Assembly (NCBI RefSeq): GCF_013927005.1
Contig: NZ_CP055931.1
Coordinates: 1-64,000 of the forward strand
Length of the DNA: 64,000 bases
Source: Enterobacter sp. RHBSTW-00175
GTDB lineage: Bacteria > Pseudomonadota > Gammaproteobacteria > Enterobacterales > Enterobacteriaceae
Direction: 5' to 3'
Position 1 is the stretch's first letter, and the number at the start of each line of letters is the position of its first letter. Of the stretch, positions 45,083 through 53,317 are shown one piece after another. The position numbers and the translations under genes were made by a program. Below the pieces are notes generated by a model. The model did not search any database. It saw nothing but the letters and a program-made list of their open reading frames with translations, and had not been told where the DNA came from.

Positions 45083-45480
45083 GCGAGAACCGCCTGCCCG
45101 ATTACCTCGACCACATTCAGCAGGCCGCAACCGATGCGCGCAGCTTCGTGGAAGGGATGGCCAAGGACGACTTCTTGGCCGACAAGCGCACCCAGCAGGC
45201 CGTCATCATGAGCCTGATCGTCATCGGCGAGGCGGCCACAAAGGTGATGGATGGCTACGTCGAGTTCACCCAGGCGCATGCCGACGTGCCGTGGCGCAGC
45301 ATGCGCAATATGCGTAATCGCATGGCTCACGGCTATTTCGACATCAACCTCGATGTGGTGTGGGAGACGGTACAGGAATGGCTGCCGGCGTTGCTCCAGC
45401 AATTGCCCGCCGTGCGTCAGGATGCCGACGATGAAGACCGTAACGACAACTGTGAAAGAGGGATCTCCGATGACTGTTGA
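45079..45480 (+). CDS. hepT: HepT-type HEPN ribonuclease toxin (DUF86)
   Basis: A 133-residue all-helical HEPN protein. The active motif is MRNMRNRMAHGYFDI (R-x4-H within RNRMAHGY), which forms the RNase site, including the Tyr that the partner AMPylates in characterised HepT. Start ATGA overlaps mntA. The C-terminal tail (DADDEDRNDNCERGISDDC) is acidic. It forms a toxin-antitoxin cargo that could stabilise the transposon or plasmid. Confidence 0.88.
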   Translation: MSENRLPDYLDHIQQAATDARSFVEGMAKDDFLADKRTQQAVIMSLIVIGEAATKVMDGYVEFTQAHADVPWRSMRNMRNRMAHGYFDINLDVVWETVQEWLPALLQQLPAVRQDADDEDRNDNCERGISDDC

Positions 45481-45826
45481 ATCGAGAATATTTTCTGTAG
45501 CCGAGTATGTTCAGCCGTCCGAAGGCGAGCCTATTCGTTCCGTTGTGCTTGAAACCCGAGACTCAATTATCGTGGTTTGGCATGTCCATCCCGGGCAGGA
45601 AATTGCGGCTCACATTCATCCTCACGGCCAAGACACGTGGACTGTTTTGTCGGGAATGGCTGATTACTTTCAGGGCAATGGGATTGTTCGTGCCCTCAGG
45701 GAAGGTGAGATAGCCGTGGCAAGACCGGGCCAAGTGCACGGGGCGCGAAATACAGGTACCGAGCCATTTGTGTTAGTCTCGGTTGTGGCATCAGCCAATG
45801 CCGGTTTCGTATTGGCTGAGCGATAG
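45470..45826 (+). CDS. Small cupin-domain protein
   Basis: A 118-residue single-domain cupin. Motif 1 is VVWHVHPGQEIAAHIHPHGQDTWTVLSG and motif 2 is ARPGQVHGARNTG, giving His ligands for one metal. It overlaps hepT by 11 bp and is probably co-transcribed. Cupins of this type are often sugar isomerases or dioxygenase-like; function here is unknown. It may be a third component of the toxin-antitoxin cargo. Confidence 0.75.
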   Translation: MTVESRIFSVAEYVQPSEGEPIRSVVLETRDSIIVVWHVHPGQEIAAHIHPHGQDTWTVLSGMADYFQGNGIVRALREGEIAVARPGQVHGARNTGTEPFVLVSVVASANAGFVLAER

Positions 45827-46080
45827 AGCCCAATCTCTGGAGTTGGTCCAATGAGCGGTCGGGGAGATAGGTAACAGACATGCAGCGGACACGGCTGCTA
45901 AACCAGGTCGCAAACCTCCTTGCGTCGCAGCGTGCCGCAAGCGACGCGATCAATCGAATGGGGTCGGCATGAGACTGAACACCATCCAGTTCCCGACCGC
46001 GTAGCCGCCTGTCCTGCCGATCAGGTCTTGACCATCGACGCCTGGGATCAGTCCTGAATGTTCTTGGAGACCACTACGTT

Positions 46081-46407
46081 ATGAGCCGCAGCCGCCGCAA
46101 AACACCCATCGTCGGGCACACGACCTGCGGCAGCGAGCGCGAGGACAAGAAGCTCTGGCATCAGCGCTGGCGCACCCGTGAGCGCACGGCGCTGACCAGC
46201 GCGTCGCCCGAAGCCCTGAGCGCCCATCTGCCCCTGCTGGAAAACCAGGCCAGCAGCGTCTGGTCGATGGGCAAGGATGGCCGCTCCTACTGGCCCGTCA
46301 AGCGCCAGGCCGCCACGGCGGATCGCATCGCCAATCACAAGGGACGCAACCCGCAAGAACGCGCCTCCCTGAAAAAGCGCCTGCTGCGCAAGTGGATGAG
46401 CAAATGA
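46081..46407 (+). CDS. Hypothetical basic protein of Tn B
   Basis: A 108-residue Arg/Lys-rich protein (MSRSRRKTPIVGHTTCGSEREDKKLWHQRWRTRER...GRNPQERASLKKRLLRKWMSK). I know no function. Its end overlaps the next gene by 4 bp (ATGA), so it heads a small operon that runs into tnpR. The 254 bp before it (45827-46080) show only a 30-codon frame at 45880 and nothing recognisable. Confidence 0.6.
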   Translation: MSRSRRKTPIVGHTTCGSEREDKKLWHQRWRTRERTALTSASPEALSAHLPLLENQASSVWSMGKDGRSYWPVKRQAATADRIANHKGRNPQERASLKKRLLRKWMSK

Positions 46408-46904
46408 AGCTCTCCTTCCATCAGCACATTGCGCTGTTCTGGATGATCGGTGCTCCGGGCGTCTTCGCGCCCGTGATCGAGAACGCCAAGCGGCCCGATG
46501 CCGGCGCCGTCATGGCGTGGGGTGTCGCGATCGTGGCGGTGATGATCCTCTTCACCCCTTTGCTGCTGCGCTGTCCACCATTCCGGCGCTGGTATGGCCG
46601 GACGGATGCGCTGTCGGAGCGGCAGCGCCAGGCGCTTGCCGAGCGCGGCCTGCGCCGCTACTACCAGACCGCTTTCGATGACGGCTACGTGCCCCGCGTG
46701 ATGCCCTACGTGTGGCGCATCATCTGGACGGTCGGCGGGTTGATGGCTGTGACCGCCGTACTGCCTACCAACACCGGACGGCCAGCCTTCGATGCCTTGG
46801 TGGTCTTCTCGACCTGGTATCCGATAGGCGTGATGCTGCTGGTTTTCGCGTCGAGGCCCCTTGGCCGGTTGATTCGCCAAAGAGCACAGGAGCGGCGGAA
46901 ATGA
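46404..46904 (+). CDS. Hypothetical membrane protein of Tn B
   Basis: A 166-residue protein with four probable helices (about residues 8-25, 36-55, 105-122, 130-150) and a basic loop between the second and third. Family not recognised. Coupled by ATGA to both neighbours. Confidence 0.65.
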   Translation: MKLSFHQHIALFWMIGAPGVFAPVIENAKRPDAGAVMAWGVAIVAVMILFTPLLLRCPPFRRWYGRTDALSERQRQALAERGLRRYYQTAFDDGYVPRVMPYVWRIIWTVGGLMAVTAVLPTNTGRPAFDALVVFSTWYPIGVMLLVFASRPLGRLIRQRAQERRK

Positions 46905-47272
46905 GCACGTCAACCATCGAGGCGCTGGCCAGCGCCTGGGCAAGGATTGCCGAGGAAGCGGAATTCCCCGCTGACTACGAGGGGACTGCCACACCACAAG
47001 CGCATCGGGCTAGCGAAGCTATTCAGGAGCAGATTCGGGAGCGCATCGTCGCCACCAACGACATGCGGCTGTTCAGCCTGCTGCACCTGCTGGGTCAGGC
47101 GTCGCTGCGCATGGAGCAAGCGCTGTGGCCGGAGGATTACGAGCGGATGACGCGCGAGGTTGAGGAAGCCCTGCGGCAAGCCACCGACGCCAACGCCAGA
47201 TCGTACACCCACGAAGAAGTGATGCAGGCGATGCAGGAACGCATCGACCGGGCGCGAGACAAGCCATGTTGA
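46901..47272 (+). CDS. Hypothetical protein preceding tnpR
   Basis: A 123-residue soluble, helical and acidic protein (MSTSTIEALASAWARIAEEAEFPADYEGTATPQ...YTHEEVMQAMQERIDRAR). No recognised family. Its last 7 bp overlap tnpR, so the two are translated together; it may modulate resolution, but that is only context. Confidence 0.6.
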   Translation: MSTSTIEALASAWARIAEEAEFPADYEGTATPQAHRASEAIQEQIRERIVATNDMRLFSLLHLLGQASLRMEQALWPEDYERMTREVEEALRQATDANARSYTHEEVMQAMQERIDRARDKPC

Positions 47273-47823
47273 TTGGCTATGCGCGCGTCTCGACGCAGGA
47301 TCAGAACCTGGAGCTGCAACGCGAAGCCTTGAGCAAGGCCGGATGTAAAAAGGTCTTCGAGGACAAGGTGAGTGGCACGCGGGCAGACCGGCCTGGCTTG
47401 GCCAAGACGCTCGAAATGCTGCGCGAAGGCGATACTTTGGTCGTCTGGAAGCTCGACCGGCTGGGCCGGTCGGTCAAGCAACTGGTCGATCTGGTCGGCG
47501 ATCTGCACAAGCACGGTGTCCAGTTCAGGAGCCTCACCGACTCCATCGACACCGGCACACCATCCGGGCGGTTCTTCTTCCACGTCATGGCGAGCCTTGC
47601 CGAAATGGAGCGCGAGCTGACCGTCGAGCGCACCCGCGCCGGGCTGGAAGTCGCCAAGCAGCTCGGCCGCAAAGGCGGCCGCAAGCCGAAGATGACCGAC
47701 AGCAAGATCGAGTCGGCCAAGAAGCTGCTGGCCAGCGGGGTGCCGCCCAAGGACGTGGCCAAGAACCTCGGCGTGTCCATTCCGACGCTGTACCGCTGGG
47801 TGCCAGCCTCCACGCACGCTTAG
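47266..47823 (+). CDS. tnpR: Serine resolvase TnpR of Tn B
   Basis: A 185-residue resolvase: MLIGYARVSTQDQNLELQREAL (catalytic Ser in RVSTQD), DRPGLAKTLEMLREGDTLVVWKLDRLGRS, FFFHVMASLAEMERELTVERTRAGLEVAKQLGRKGGR, and the C-terminal helix-turn-helix PPKDVAKNLGVSIPTLYRWV. It differs from the Tn A resolvase. The stop overlaps the intact terminal repeat. A 105-codon 3' copy of the same gene lies at 59458-59772. Confidence 0.93.
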   Translation: MLIGYARVSTQDQNLELQREALSKAGCKKVFEDKVSGTRADRPGLAKTLEMLREGDTLVVWKLDRLGRSVKQLVDLVGDLHKHGVQFRSLTDSIDTGTPSGRFFFHVMASLAEMERELTVERTRAGLEVAKQLGRKGGRKPKMTDSKIESAKKLLASGVPPKDVAKNLGVSIPTLYRWVPASTHA

Positions 47824-47856
47824 CGTGCTTTATTTTCCGTTTTCTGAGACGACCCC
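47819..47856. repeat. Intact 38-bp Tn21-type terminal repeat (Tn B right end)
   Basis: The only uninterrupted repeat of its kind in the window. It starts CTTAGCGTGCTTTATTTT and ends GACGACCCC. The right TGCAT duplication follows. Confidence 0.92.
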
Positions 47857-47859
47857 TGC

Positions 47860-48828
47860 ATGACCATTATCGCCGCATATTATTACAACGAAGGTAAGCG
47901 AGTCCGTGAAATCAGGCTCGATGAGCACGTCGAACTAAACGAGAATCGCTCGGGCTTCTGCTGGATCGCGCTTAGCGAGCCCACCGCAGACGAACTCAGC
48001 GCGATCCAGACGACGTATAACCTCCATCCTTTGGCGATCGACAACGCCATGCACCCGCTGTGCCCGCCCAAGCTCGAGGTCTACAACGATGAGTTGTACG
48101 TCGTCGCCCAGACCGCCGAGCTGGTCGGCGACCGGATCAGCTACGGCAAGATGGCGATCTTCACCGGTCACAATCACCTTATCACCGTGCGGCACGGCAA
48201 TGCCGGAGCGCTGGGCAAACTTCGGGAGCAACTCGAGGCATCGCCGACGCAGTTCGGCAAGGGTGTCGACTATGTGCTGCACGCGATCTTGCACCGAGTG
48301 GTCGACCAGTATCTGCCCATCTTCGAAATGATCGAGGACGACGTCCTGGCGATGGAGCGACGGTCGCTGCACGATTTCCTCGAGCCAGAAGAGGTGGCGC
48401 GAATCTTCGAACTAAGGTCCGAACTCACGCGGTTCCAGCGCACGCTCGGGGCTATGGCCGAGCTGGTGCGAAAGCTCGTTCGCGGCCACTTTCCCTGCAT
48501 CAGCGCCGAAATGACACCATATTTCCACGACGTCGCGGACCATGTCCACCGCGTGCAGTCCATGGTCGACGGCCTCCTGCTTGTCCTGTCCACGGTCTTC
48601 GAGGCCAGCAGCCTTCTGGAAGCGCAAAGGATCGGTGTGGTCACTCGCCAGCTCGCGGCCTGGGCGGCGATCTTGGCGGTCCCGACGGCGATCGCCGGAA
48701 TATATGGCATGAACTTCAAGCACATGCCGGAACTGGACACGCCATATGGCTACTTCGTCGTGCTCGGAGTGATAGCGGTGTTCTGCCTTCTCCTATTCAT
48801 GCGCTTCAAGAAGGCCAAGTGGCTATGA
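47860..48828 (+). CDS. CorA-family divalent-cation transporter (ZntB-like)
   Basis: A 322-residue CorA-superfamily protein. Long cytoplasmic alpha/beta and stalk helices lead to two C-terminal membrane helices with the pore signature YGMNFKHMPELDTPYGY and a basic tail (MRFKKAKWL). It transports Mg2+ or another divalent metal (Zn2+, Co2+, Ni2+). Its ATG is inside the right TGCAT duplication and originally overlapped the gst stop. Tn B now cuts it off from the msrB-msrA-gst operon; no new promoter is obvious, though transcription out of tnpR is possible. Confidence 0.9.
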   Translation: MTIIAAYYYNEGKRVREIRLDEHVELNENRSGFCWIALSEPTADELSAIQTTYNLHPLAIDNAMHPLCPPKLEVYNDELYVVAQTAELVGDRISYGKMAIFTGHNHLITVRHGNAGALGKLREQLEASPTQFGKGVDYVLHAILHRVVDQYLPIFEMIEDDVLAMERRSLHDFLEPEEVARIFELRSELTRFQRTLGAMAELVRKLVRGHFPCISAEMTPYFHDVADHVHRVQSMVDGLLLVLSTVFEASSLLEAQRIGVVTRQLAAWAAILAVPTAIAGIYGMNFKHMPELDTPYGYFVVLGVIAVFCLLLFMRFKKAKWL

Positions 48829-48919
48829 GTAACGCACTTCGCGAGCTTCTCCGTCCGCCGAGTCACAGCGCGCTTTGTGCGCGAGCGTGTCCAATCCAGT
48901 TCAAGATGAAGGTGCTTCC

Positions 48920-49492
48920 ATGACCTCCCAGGTGACCGACGTTCTAGAAGCAGTCCAGTCATTCATCGCCAAAGGCTATGACCGCGAATACCGCGTCAAG
49001 GACGGCAATCTCGTCGATCTCGAACTAGGGTCAACCCTCGATGCATGCAGCATTCGCGTCGATGCGGCGTTGCGCCTCGAGAGCGGGGACGACGGCGAAG
49101 ATGCCTCCAACATCTACGCGATCACCGATCCGGCGACAGAGCATAAAGGCCTGTTGATCGACGCCTTCGACGTGTTCCACGAAATCTGCCCCCGCGACTT
49201 GTCCGAGCGCCTTGTGGCGCATCGGGAAACAGCACCGGCAGGTGACCAGGACGCGCCGAGCAAGCACGGACTACGGAAAGTCTACAAGAGCGAGTTTCAC
49301 AGCGATCCCGAGCGTTACGTTCTGCGCGAGGGCTTTCCAGACTTCCCGCCATGCCCTTTCGGCCAATCCTTCAGCATCCTCGGCTTCGATACCGCCGAGC
49401 AGGAATATGTCTGGCTCGTCACGAGCATCATTCGAGATCCTCGGCTGATCAGGGTTCCATACCAGGGCGAAGACGTCATCAGCGACGAATAG
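48920..49492 (+). CDS. Two-part hypothetical protein; N-part like proteins labelled PRPP synthetase
   Basis: A 190-residue soluble protein (ATG 48920). Residues 1-85 (VLEAVQSFIAKGYDREYRVKDGNLVDLELGSTLDACSIRVDAALRLE...YAITDPATEHKGLLIDAFDVF) match a small family often, and probably wrongly, named phosphoribosylpyrophosphate synthetase. Residues 110-190 (HGLRKVYKSEFHSDPERYVLREGFPDFPPCPFGQSFSILGFD...) are a separate module I do not know. It follows corA on the same strand. Confidence 0.55.
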   Translation: MTSQVTDVLEAVQSFIAKGYDREYRVKDGNLVDLELGSTLDACSIRVDAALRLESGDDGEDASNIYAITDPATEHKGLLIDAFDVFHEICPRDLSERLVAHRETAPAGDQDAPSKHGLRKVYKSEFHSDPERYVLREGFPDFPPCPFGQSFSILGFDTAEQEYVWLVTSIIRDPRLIRVPYQGEDVISDE

Positions 49493-49579
49493 CGGTGTCG
49501 CTTAGCCGGAAAGGCTGGCCTTCCTGGCCCACACATCTGCAGGCTGAACTTTAAGAACATCGAAAATTAGGAGGTGATT

Positions 49580-50029
49580 ATGGACTGGAACAAGGACCAC
49601 ATACGAGAAACTATGCTCTTGCTGGAGACAGCAGCGTTGCACAGCGCTCGCGAAAACTACCTGGACTATGTCTCTACCGCTCGGCTCGATCGGAGCGAAC
49701 CGATCGAAAACGACGAACTAGCTCAGGCCGAGGTCGCGAGCGACTTCGCTGAAGCGCTCGATGACACGCTCCATGACTACGCCAATAAACTCGAAAAGCT
49801 CAGGACGATCGATTTCGGCCCCAAGTTGGCCGTCAACGAAGGCGCTGTCGTCAAGCTGTCCGGCCGCCACTTTGTGATCGCGGTGTCAACGAGCAAGTTT
49901 ACCTGTCAGGGGCGTGAGCTCATGGGCATTTCCACGATGGCGCCGATCTTCGAAGCGATCGAGGGTGCCCGAGCCGGGGAGACCGTGCAGTTCAACGGCC
50001 GGGACCTCACCGTAGAAGACGTGGAATAA
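49580..50029 (+). CDS. GreA/GreB C-terminal-domain-like protein
   Basis: A 149-residue protein (ATG 49580, with GGAGG 5 bp before it). The N-terminal half is helical and acidic with a YLDYVSTARLD segment. The C-terminal half (VKLSGRHFVIAVSTSKFTCQGRELMGISTMAPIFEAIEGARAGETVQFNGRDLTVEDVE) has the I-S-x-x-(A/S)-P-I-x-x-A-I-x-G-x-x-x-G-x-x-V pattern of the GreA/B FKBP-like domain. The N-terminal part is too short for the standard Gre coiled coil. It may bind RNA polymerase at the secondary channel under stress. Confidence 0.6.
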   Translation: MDWNKDHIRETMLLLETAALHSARENYLDYVSTARLDRSEPIENDELAQAEVASDFAEALDDTLHDYANKLEKLRTIDFGPKLAVNEGAVVKLSGRHFVIAVSTSKFTCQGRELMGISTMAPIFEAIEGARAGETVQFNGRDLTVEDVE

Positions 50030-50135
50030 AGCCCTCCACCGCAGCCGGCGCGCTAGTGCCGAACGCCCTGCATCTCTTTCTGCATGCATACGGTCACTTG
50101 CAGCCGCGTTGACCTGGCTCATCAAAGGCAAACTC

Positions 50136-50537
50136 ATGACAACACCTTCATTCTTCATCACCCCCGGATACGGGACGCGCCTGCATGACGCGCTTCATTA
50201 TTCTCAGGCAATGCGCATTGGTGACCGCGTGGAGATCTCCGGACAGGGCGGATGGAACGACGATCTCGTCATTCCGGAGTCGATTGAGGAAGAGATCGAG
50301 CAGGCGTTCAAGAACGTGGAACGGACGCTCGCGACCGCCGGAGCACGCTGGCCGCATGTGGTCCACGTCAATTCCTATCACGTCGGTGGATTCCCTCCCG
50401 TGATCAACGAAACAATGGCCAAGCTGTATCGCCACTACATGCCCGACCGCGCTCCAATCTGGACGCAGTTGGGAATCGAAGCGCTGGGGCTTCCAACCAT
50501 GCGTATCGAAATTCGCGTAACAGCTATCATCGCCTGA
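50136..50537 (+). CDS. RidA/YjgF-family protein
   Basis: A 133-residue Rid-family trimer-forming protein: ALHYSQAMRIGDRVEISGQGGW, EEEIEQAFKNVERTLATAGARWPHVVHVNSYHV, and the end LGIEALGLPTMRIEIRVTAIIA. The Arg of archetypal RidA (R105) is replaced in the NSYHV/RIEIR region in this subgroup, so deaminase activity is uncertain. E. coli RidA becomes a holdase chaperone after N-chlorination, which would fit the island; that is inference. Confidence 0.8.
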   Translation: MTTPSFFITPGYGTRLHDALHYSQAMRIGDRVEISGQGGWNDDLVIPESIEEEIEQAFKNVERTLATAGARWPHVVHVNSYHVGGFPPVINETMAKLYRHYMPDRAPIWTQLGIEALGLPTMRIEIRVTAIIA

Positions 50538-50567
50538 CCCCGCGGTTCGTGCAGGCGCCGTGCCGCG

Positions 50568-51839
50568 CTAATCCCGCACGCCCTGCGCCCGCTTCTCCAT
50601 GCATATCATCGTATCGAGAGATCCGGTTATCATCGGCGTGCTCGGAGAACGGGGGGCCGCCTTGGCCTGGTTGGCGCGCCTCGGCTGCCTGCGGGCGATG
50701 GCCAGCACTGCCAGGAGCGTGAGCAACGCCGCCGCATAAAGGAACAGGCCGCCAGGGCCGACGATATTCATTGCAGCTGCTCCTATTAGGGGGCCAGCGG
50801 CTGTCCCGATCCCGTTGAGCAACAGAAGCCCGCGCGCGGTGCCGAGTAGCCGACCGGCCGGAAGATCGTCGTTTGCGACGGCGAGACACAACGAATAAAT
50901 CGGGATGCCAAAGCCGCCGAACAGCGCACCTGCCGCAAGGAGCAGCGGCAGAGGCGCTTCCACCGCCAACGCTACGCCGATGGCAGACGCTGCGGACGCC
51001 AGCGCCGCACCGGCGATGACAAGATTCCGGGGCACTCGATCCGAAAGCCAACCGAGTGGCCAATGGAAGGCGAGCGTTCCACCAAGAACCGCAGCCATGA
51101 AGGCGGAGATACCGCCCACATCGAGGCCGATGCTCTGGGCGAAGTTCGCGCCCATGCCCCAGAAACCACCGATAGCCAGGCCGGCCAGGAAAGCGCCAGC
51201 CGCAGCGAGAGGTGATACGAGGACGAGGTCCCTGAACGCGACCCATTCCTGTTCCACCTGGGCCGGCGGATGACTGGGCAGCAAGGTGATCGGAACCACC
51301 GCCGCTGATATCAGCAGCGACACGATGAGGAACAATGTCACGTCGGCGGGCGGTGCGATGTTGAGTAACGCCTGCCCGATTGCCCATGAGCCCATAGAGA
51401 CAACTCCGAATATCGACAGGAGCTGCCCGCGTGTGGATGGCAATGCGTGGGCGTTGAGCCAACTCTCCGTTGCGAGGATCATGCCCGCGTAGGCGAAGCC
51501 GGTAATCAGGCGAAGCGGCATCCAGGCGATCGGCTCCACGAACGCCACATGGAGAAGGGCGGTCATCGAGGCAATGGCCGCGAAGCCGGCGAAGGTTCTG
51601 ACATGTCCCACGGAGACGATGATCGGTGGCAACACGAGCGCGCCGATCGTGAAACCCGCGAAATAGAAGGACATCATCGCGCTGATCGCGCCGGTCGAGA
51701 ACCCCTTATGGCCGGCTCTCACGATCAGGAGCGTGCTCAGCAGGCCATTGCCCAGCAGCAGAGCGGCGACGCTCAGCAGCAGCGCCGCCACCGGCGCGAG
51801 AACGAGGCCGCGCTTGCCCGCCGACCTCATGGTATCCAT
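50568..51839 (-). CDS. Major facilitator superfamily transporter (YcaD-like)
   Basis: About 423 residues with 12 probable helices. Features include GFAYAGMILATESWLNAHALPSTRGQLLS (loop 4-5) and the second-half motif GWLSDRVPRNLVIAGA, which matches the MFS loop 8-9 signature. It is similar in layout to YcaD-type sugar-phosphate/drug transporters; substrate unknown. Possible starts are ATG 51839 and 51830. It overlaps the DM13 gene upstream, so both belong to one leftward operon with the thioredoxin-fold gene. Confidence 0.82.
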   Translation of the reverse strand: MDTMRSAGKRGLVLAPVAALLLSVAALLLGNGLLSTLLIVRAGHKGFSTGAISAMMSFYFAGFTIGALVLPPIIVSVGHVRTFAGFAAIASMTALLHVAFVEPIAWMPLRLITGFAYAGMILATESWLNAHALPSTRGQLLSIFGVVSMGSWAIGQALLNIAPPADVTLFLIVSLLISAAVVPITLLPSHPPAQVEQEWVAFRDLVLVSPLAAAGAFLAGLAIGGFWGMGANFAQSIGLDVGGISAFMAAVLGGTLAFHWPLGWLSDRVPRNLVIAGAALASAASAIGVALAVEAPLPLLLAAGALFGGFGIPIYSLCLAVANDDLPAGRLLGTARGLLLLNGIGTAAGPLIGAAAMNIVGPGGLFLYAAALLTLLAVLAIARRQPRRANQAKAAPRSPSTPMITGSLDTMICMEKRAQGVRD

Positions 51840-52339
51840 CGCCGGGCTCGTTCTCGGGCCTGACTTGAGGGTTGATACTCTGCCGCACTGATGAACTGGT
51901 CGAATGCTTCGCACCAGATGACGACCGTGTTGTAGTCACGGACATCGATGCCGGCAGGCACCTCGACGATGAAGCCGTTGAACGTCTTCACATCGCCCAC
52001 GCGGACTGATCTGTCCTTGATTAGGAGAAAGGCCTCCTTCGTGTCGACGAAACGTGGTGCGAGGTAGAGCTTGTAGTCGGGACCAGGGGCGAGGCGCCCG
52101 ATATGGGCGATACGGTCGCGCGAGACCCGGATCTCGCCTTCCCCCCAGTGAAGCAGGTCGCTGCCTTTGAGATCGCGGGCCAGACGCCCTGCGTAGAGCG
52201 TCTCGGCTGAGATGGTCCGCAAGGCCGCCGCGTCCGGGGCCTGGGGGGCGGTCAGGATCGGCAGCGTGTAGACACCGCCCGCGAAGCCCATGGCGAGCAT
52301 CGCGAGATGGGTGGCAATCAGGATGACCCAGCGCCGCAT
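51827..52339 (-). CDS. DM13-domain protein with N-terminal membrane anchor
   Basis: A 170-residue protein: signal/anchor (WVILIATHLAMLAMGFAGGVYTL) then a DM13 domain (LYAGRLARDLKGSDLLHWGEGEIRVSRDRIAHIGRLAPGPDYKLYLAPRF...VKTFNGFIVEVPAGIDVRDYNTVVIWCEAFDQFISAAEY). DM13 domains carry a conserved Cys in the WCE motif, present here, and are predicted to take part in extracytoplasmic redox or electron-transfer chemistry. It sits between an MFS gene and a thioredoxin-fold gene, supporting a redox role. Confidence 0.82.
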   Translation of the reverse strand: MRRWVILIATHLAMLAMGFAGGVYTLPILTAPQAPDAAALRTISAETLYAGRLARDLKGSDLLHWGEGEIRVSRDRIAHIGRLAPGPDYKLYLAPRFVDTKEAFLLIKDRSVRVGDVKTFNGFIVEVPAGIDVRDYNTVVIWCEAFDQFISAAEYQPSSQARERARRWIP

Positions 52340-52342
52340 CGG

Positions 52343-52813
52343 TTACACCAGCTCCAGTCCCTTCACGAGCTGATCGGCGTCGAGATGGAAGTCCGAGAAT
52401 ACGATGCGGCCGCCAGCGTCCATCACGGAGAACCAGGGCGTTCCCCGCGTGCGGTAGTCCTCCATGAAGGTGGGAAGCGTCGCGCCGGCAGGTGGCTCGT
52501 CCTGACCGAACGCGACAGGAAGCGCATACTTGAGCTGGTTCACGCGCAGCTTCTCGAAGGTGTTCTCATCCGCTCCTTCGAAGACGGTCTGGATCACCGC
52601 GAAGCCCACGCCCTTGGCGCTCAATGCACCATGCAACCTTTGTAGCGTCGGAAATCCATGCAAATGGCAGCCACGGCACCAGTGCTGGAAGGCGAAGAGG
52701 ACTTTCGGGCCGGTGCCGAGATCCGACAGCTTGAGCGGCGCGATGCTTTCTCCATCCGCGCCAATCCATCTCTGCACCCGCAGCTCGGGGGCTTGTCGTT
52801 CGTCGACGCTCAT
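52343..52813 (-). CDS. TlpA-like thioredoxin-fold protein
   Basis: A 156-residue redoxin. The active site is FQHWCRGCHLHGFPTLQRL (CRGC); the cis-proline region is RTRGTPWFSVMDAGGRIVFSD. The ATG at 52813 follows GGAGG by 5 bp; there is no signal peptide from this start, so it is probably cytoplasmic. It may reduce disulfides or peroxides. 3 bp from the DM13 gene. Confidence 0.85.
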   Translation of the reverse strand: MSVDERQAPELRVQRWIGADGESIAPLKLSDLGTGPKVLFAFQHWCRGCHLHGFPTLQRLHGALSAKGVGFAVIQTVFEGADENTFEKLRVNQLKYALPVAFGQDEPPAGATLPTFMEDYRTRGTPWFSVMDAGGRIVFSDFHLDADQLVKGLELV

Positions 52814-52964
52814 CTGATCCTCCAATTCCGATGCAGAAGTCCGATGAGTGGTCGCGTGTGGCGATGGCACGCGAACCTCACCGCCTTGATCCCCTACAGG
52901 TTGTAGGATGCGAGTTCGCCGACCGATACCTCGTGGCCAGCCCCGCCGTTCTTCCGTCGGTGTG

Positions 52965-53270
52965 TCACCGCCGCCCCTCAATGACAAAGGCGCGATAGCG
53001 GGAACCGGCAAAACGGTGCGCAGCGATGGTTTGGTAGGCGGGGCTATGATACCAATCACGGGCGGCCTGCATCGTCGGGAACCGCAAAATTACGGCCCCT
53101 TCGACGGGCGGCCCCTCCAAATGCTCCATCGCGCCATAAGCGGCGAGAAAGGTTACGTCGTGGCCATCGAACGATGGGCCGACGCCTGCAGAATAGGTTG
53201 CGAGTTCTTCCGGATCGGTGGTTTCTTCGCGGGTGAAGACGACGAACGCTTCCATCTTAAAGTCTTTCAT
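52965..53270 (-). CDS. DUF1330-family protein
   Basis: A 101-residue ferredoxin-like-fold protein (MKDFKMEAFVVFTREETTDPEELATYSAGVGPSFDGHDVTFLAAYGAMEHLEG...GAVILRFPTMQAARDWYHSPAYQTIAAHRFAGSRYRAFVIEG). This is the DUF1330 pattern (R-F-P...A..W..S..Y), related to dimeric alpha/beta-barrel monooxygenases. Function unknown. ATG 53270 or 53255 are both possible. Confidence 0.82.
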   Translation of the reverse strand: MKDFKMEAFVVFTREETTDPEELATYSAGVGPSFDGHDVTFLAAYGAMEHLEGPPVEGAVILRFPTMQAARDWYHSPAYQTIAAHRFAGSRYRAFVIEGRR

Positions 53271-53317
53271 AAGGTCGCATCTGCAGGCCACCGCCGCTGG
53301 CGATGGCCTTAAAGTCG

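Larger units (their letters stand above)
40307..47856. mobile_element. Tn B: complete Tn3-family (Tn21-type ends) transposon with HEPN/MNT cargo
   Basis: 7550 bp including a 1327-bp IS; about 6.2 kb without it. The left repeat is split (40307-40327 and 41655-41671); the right repeat (47819-47856) is intact. Flanked by TGCAT. Gene order: tnpA (minus) at the left end, a toxin-antitoxin pair, a cupin gene, three small genes, and tnpR at the far right. Separate tnpA and tnpR ends are unlike Tn21 itself. The split left end may reduce its own transposition. Confidence 0.88.

Noticed and set aside
50088..50110. Possible eighth MarR-type palindrome (TGCATGCATAC) before RidA
   Set aside because: It lacks the TATGC/GCATA arm spacing of the other sites; resemblance is limited to GCATAC.
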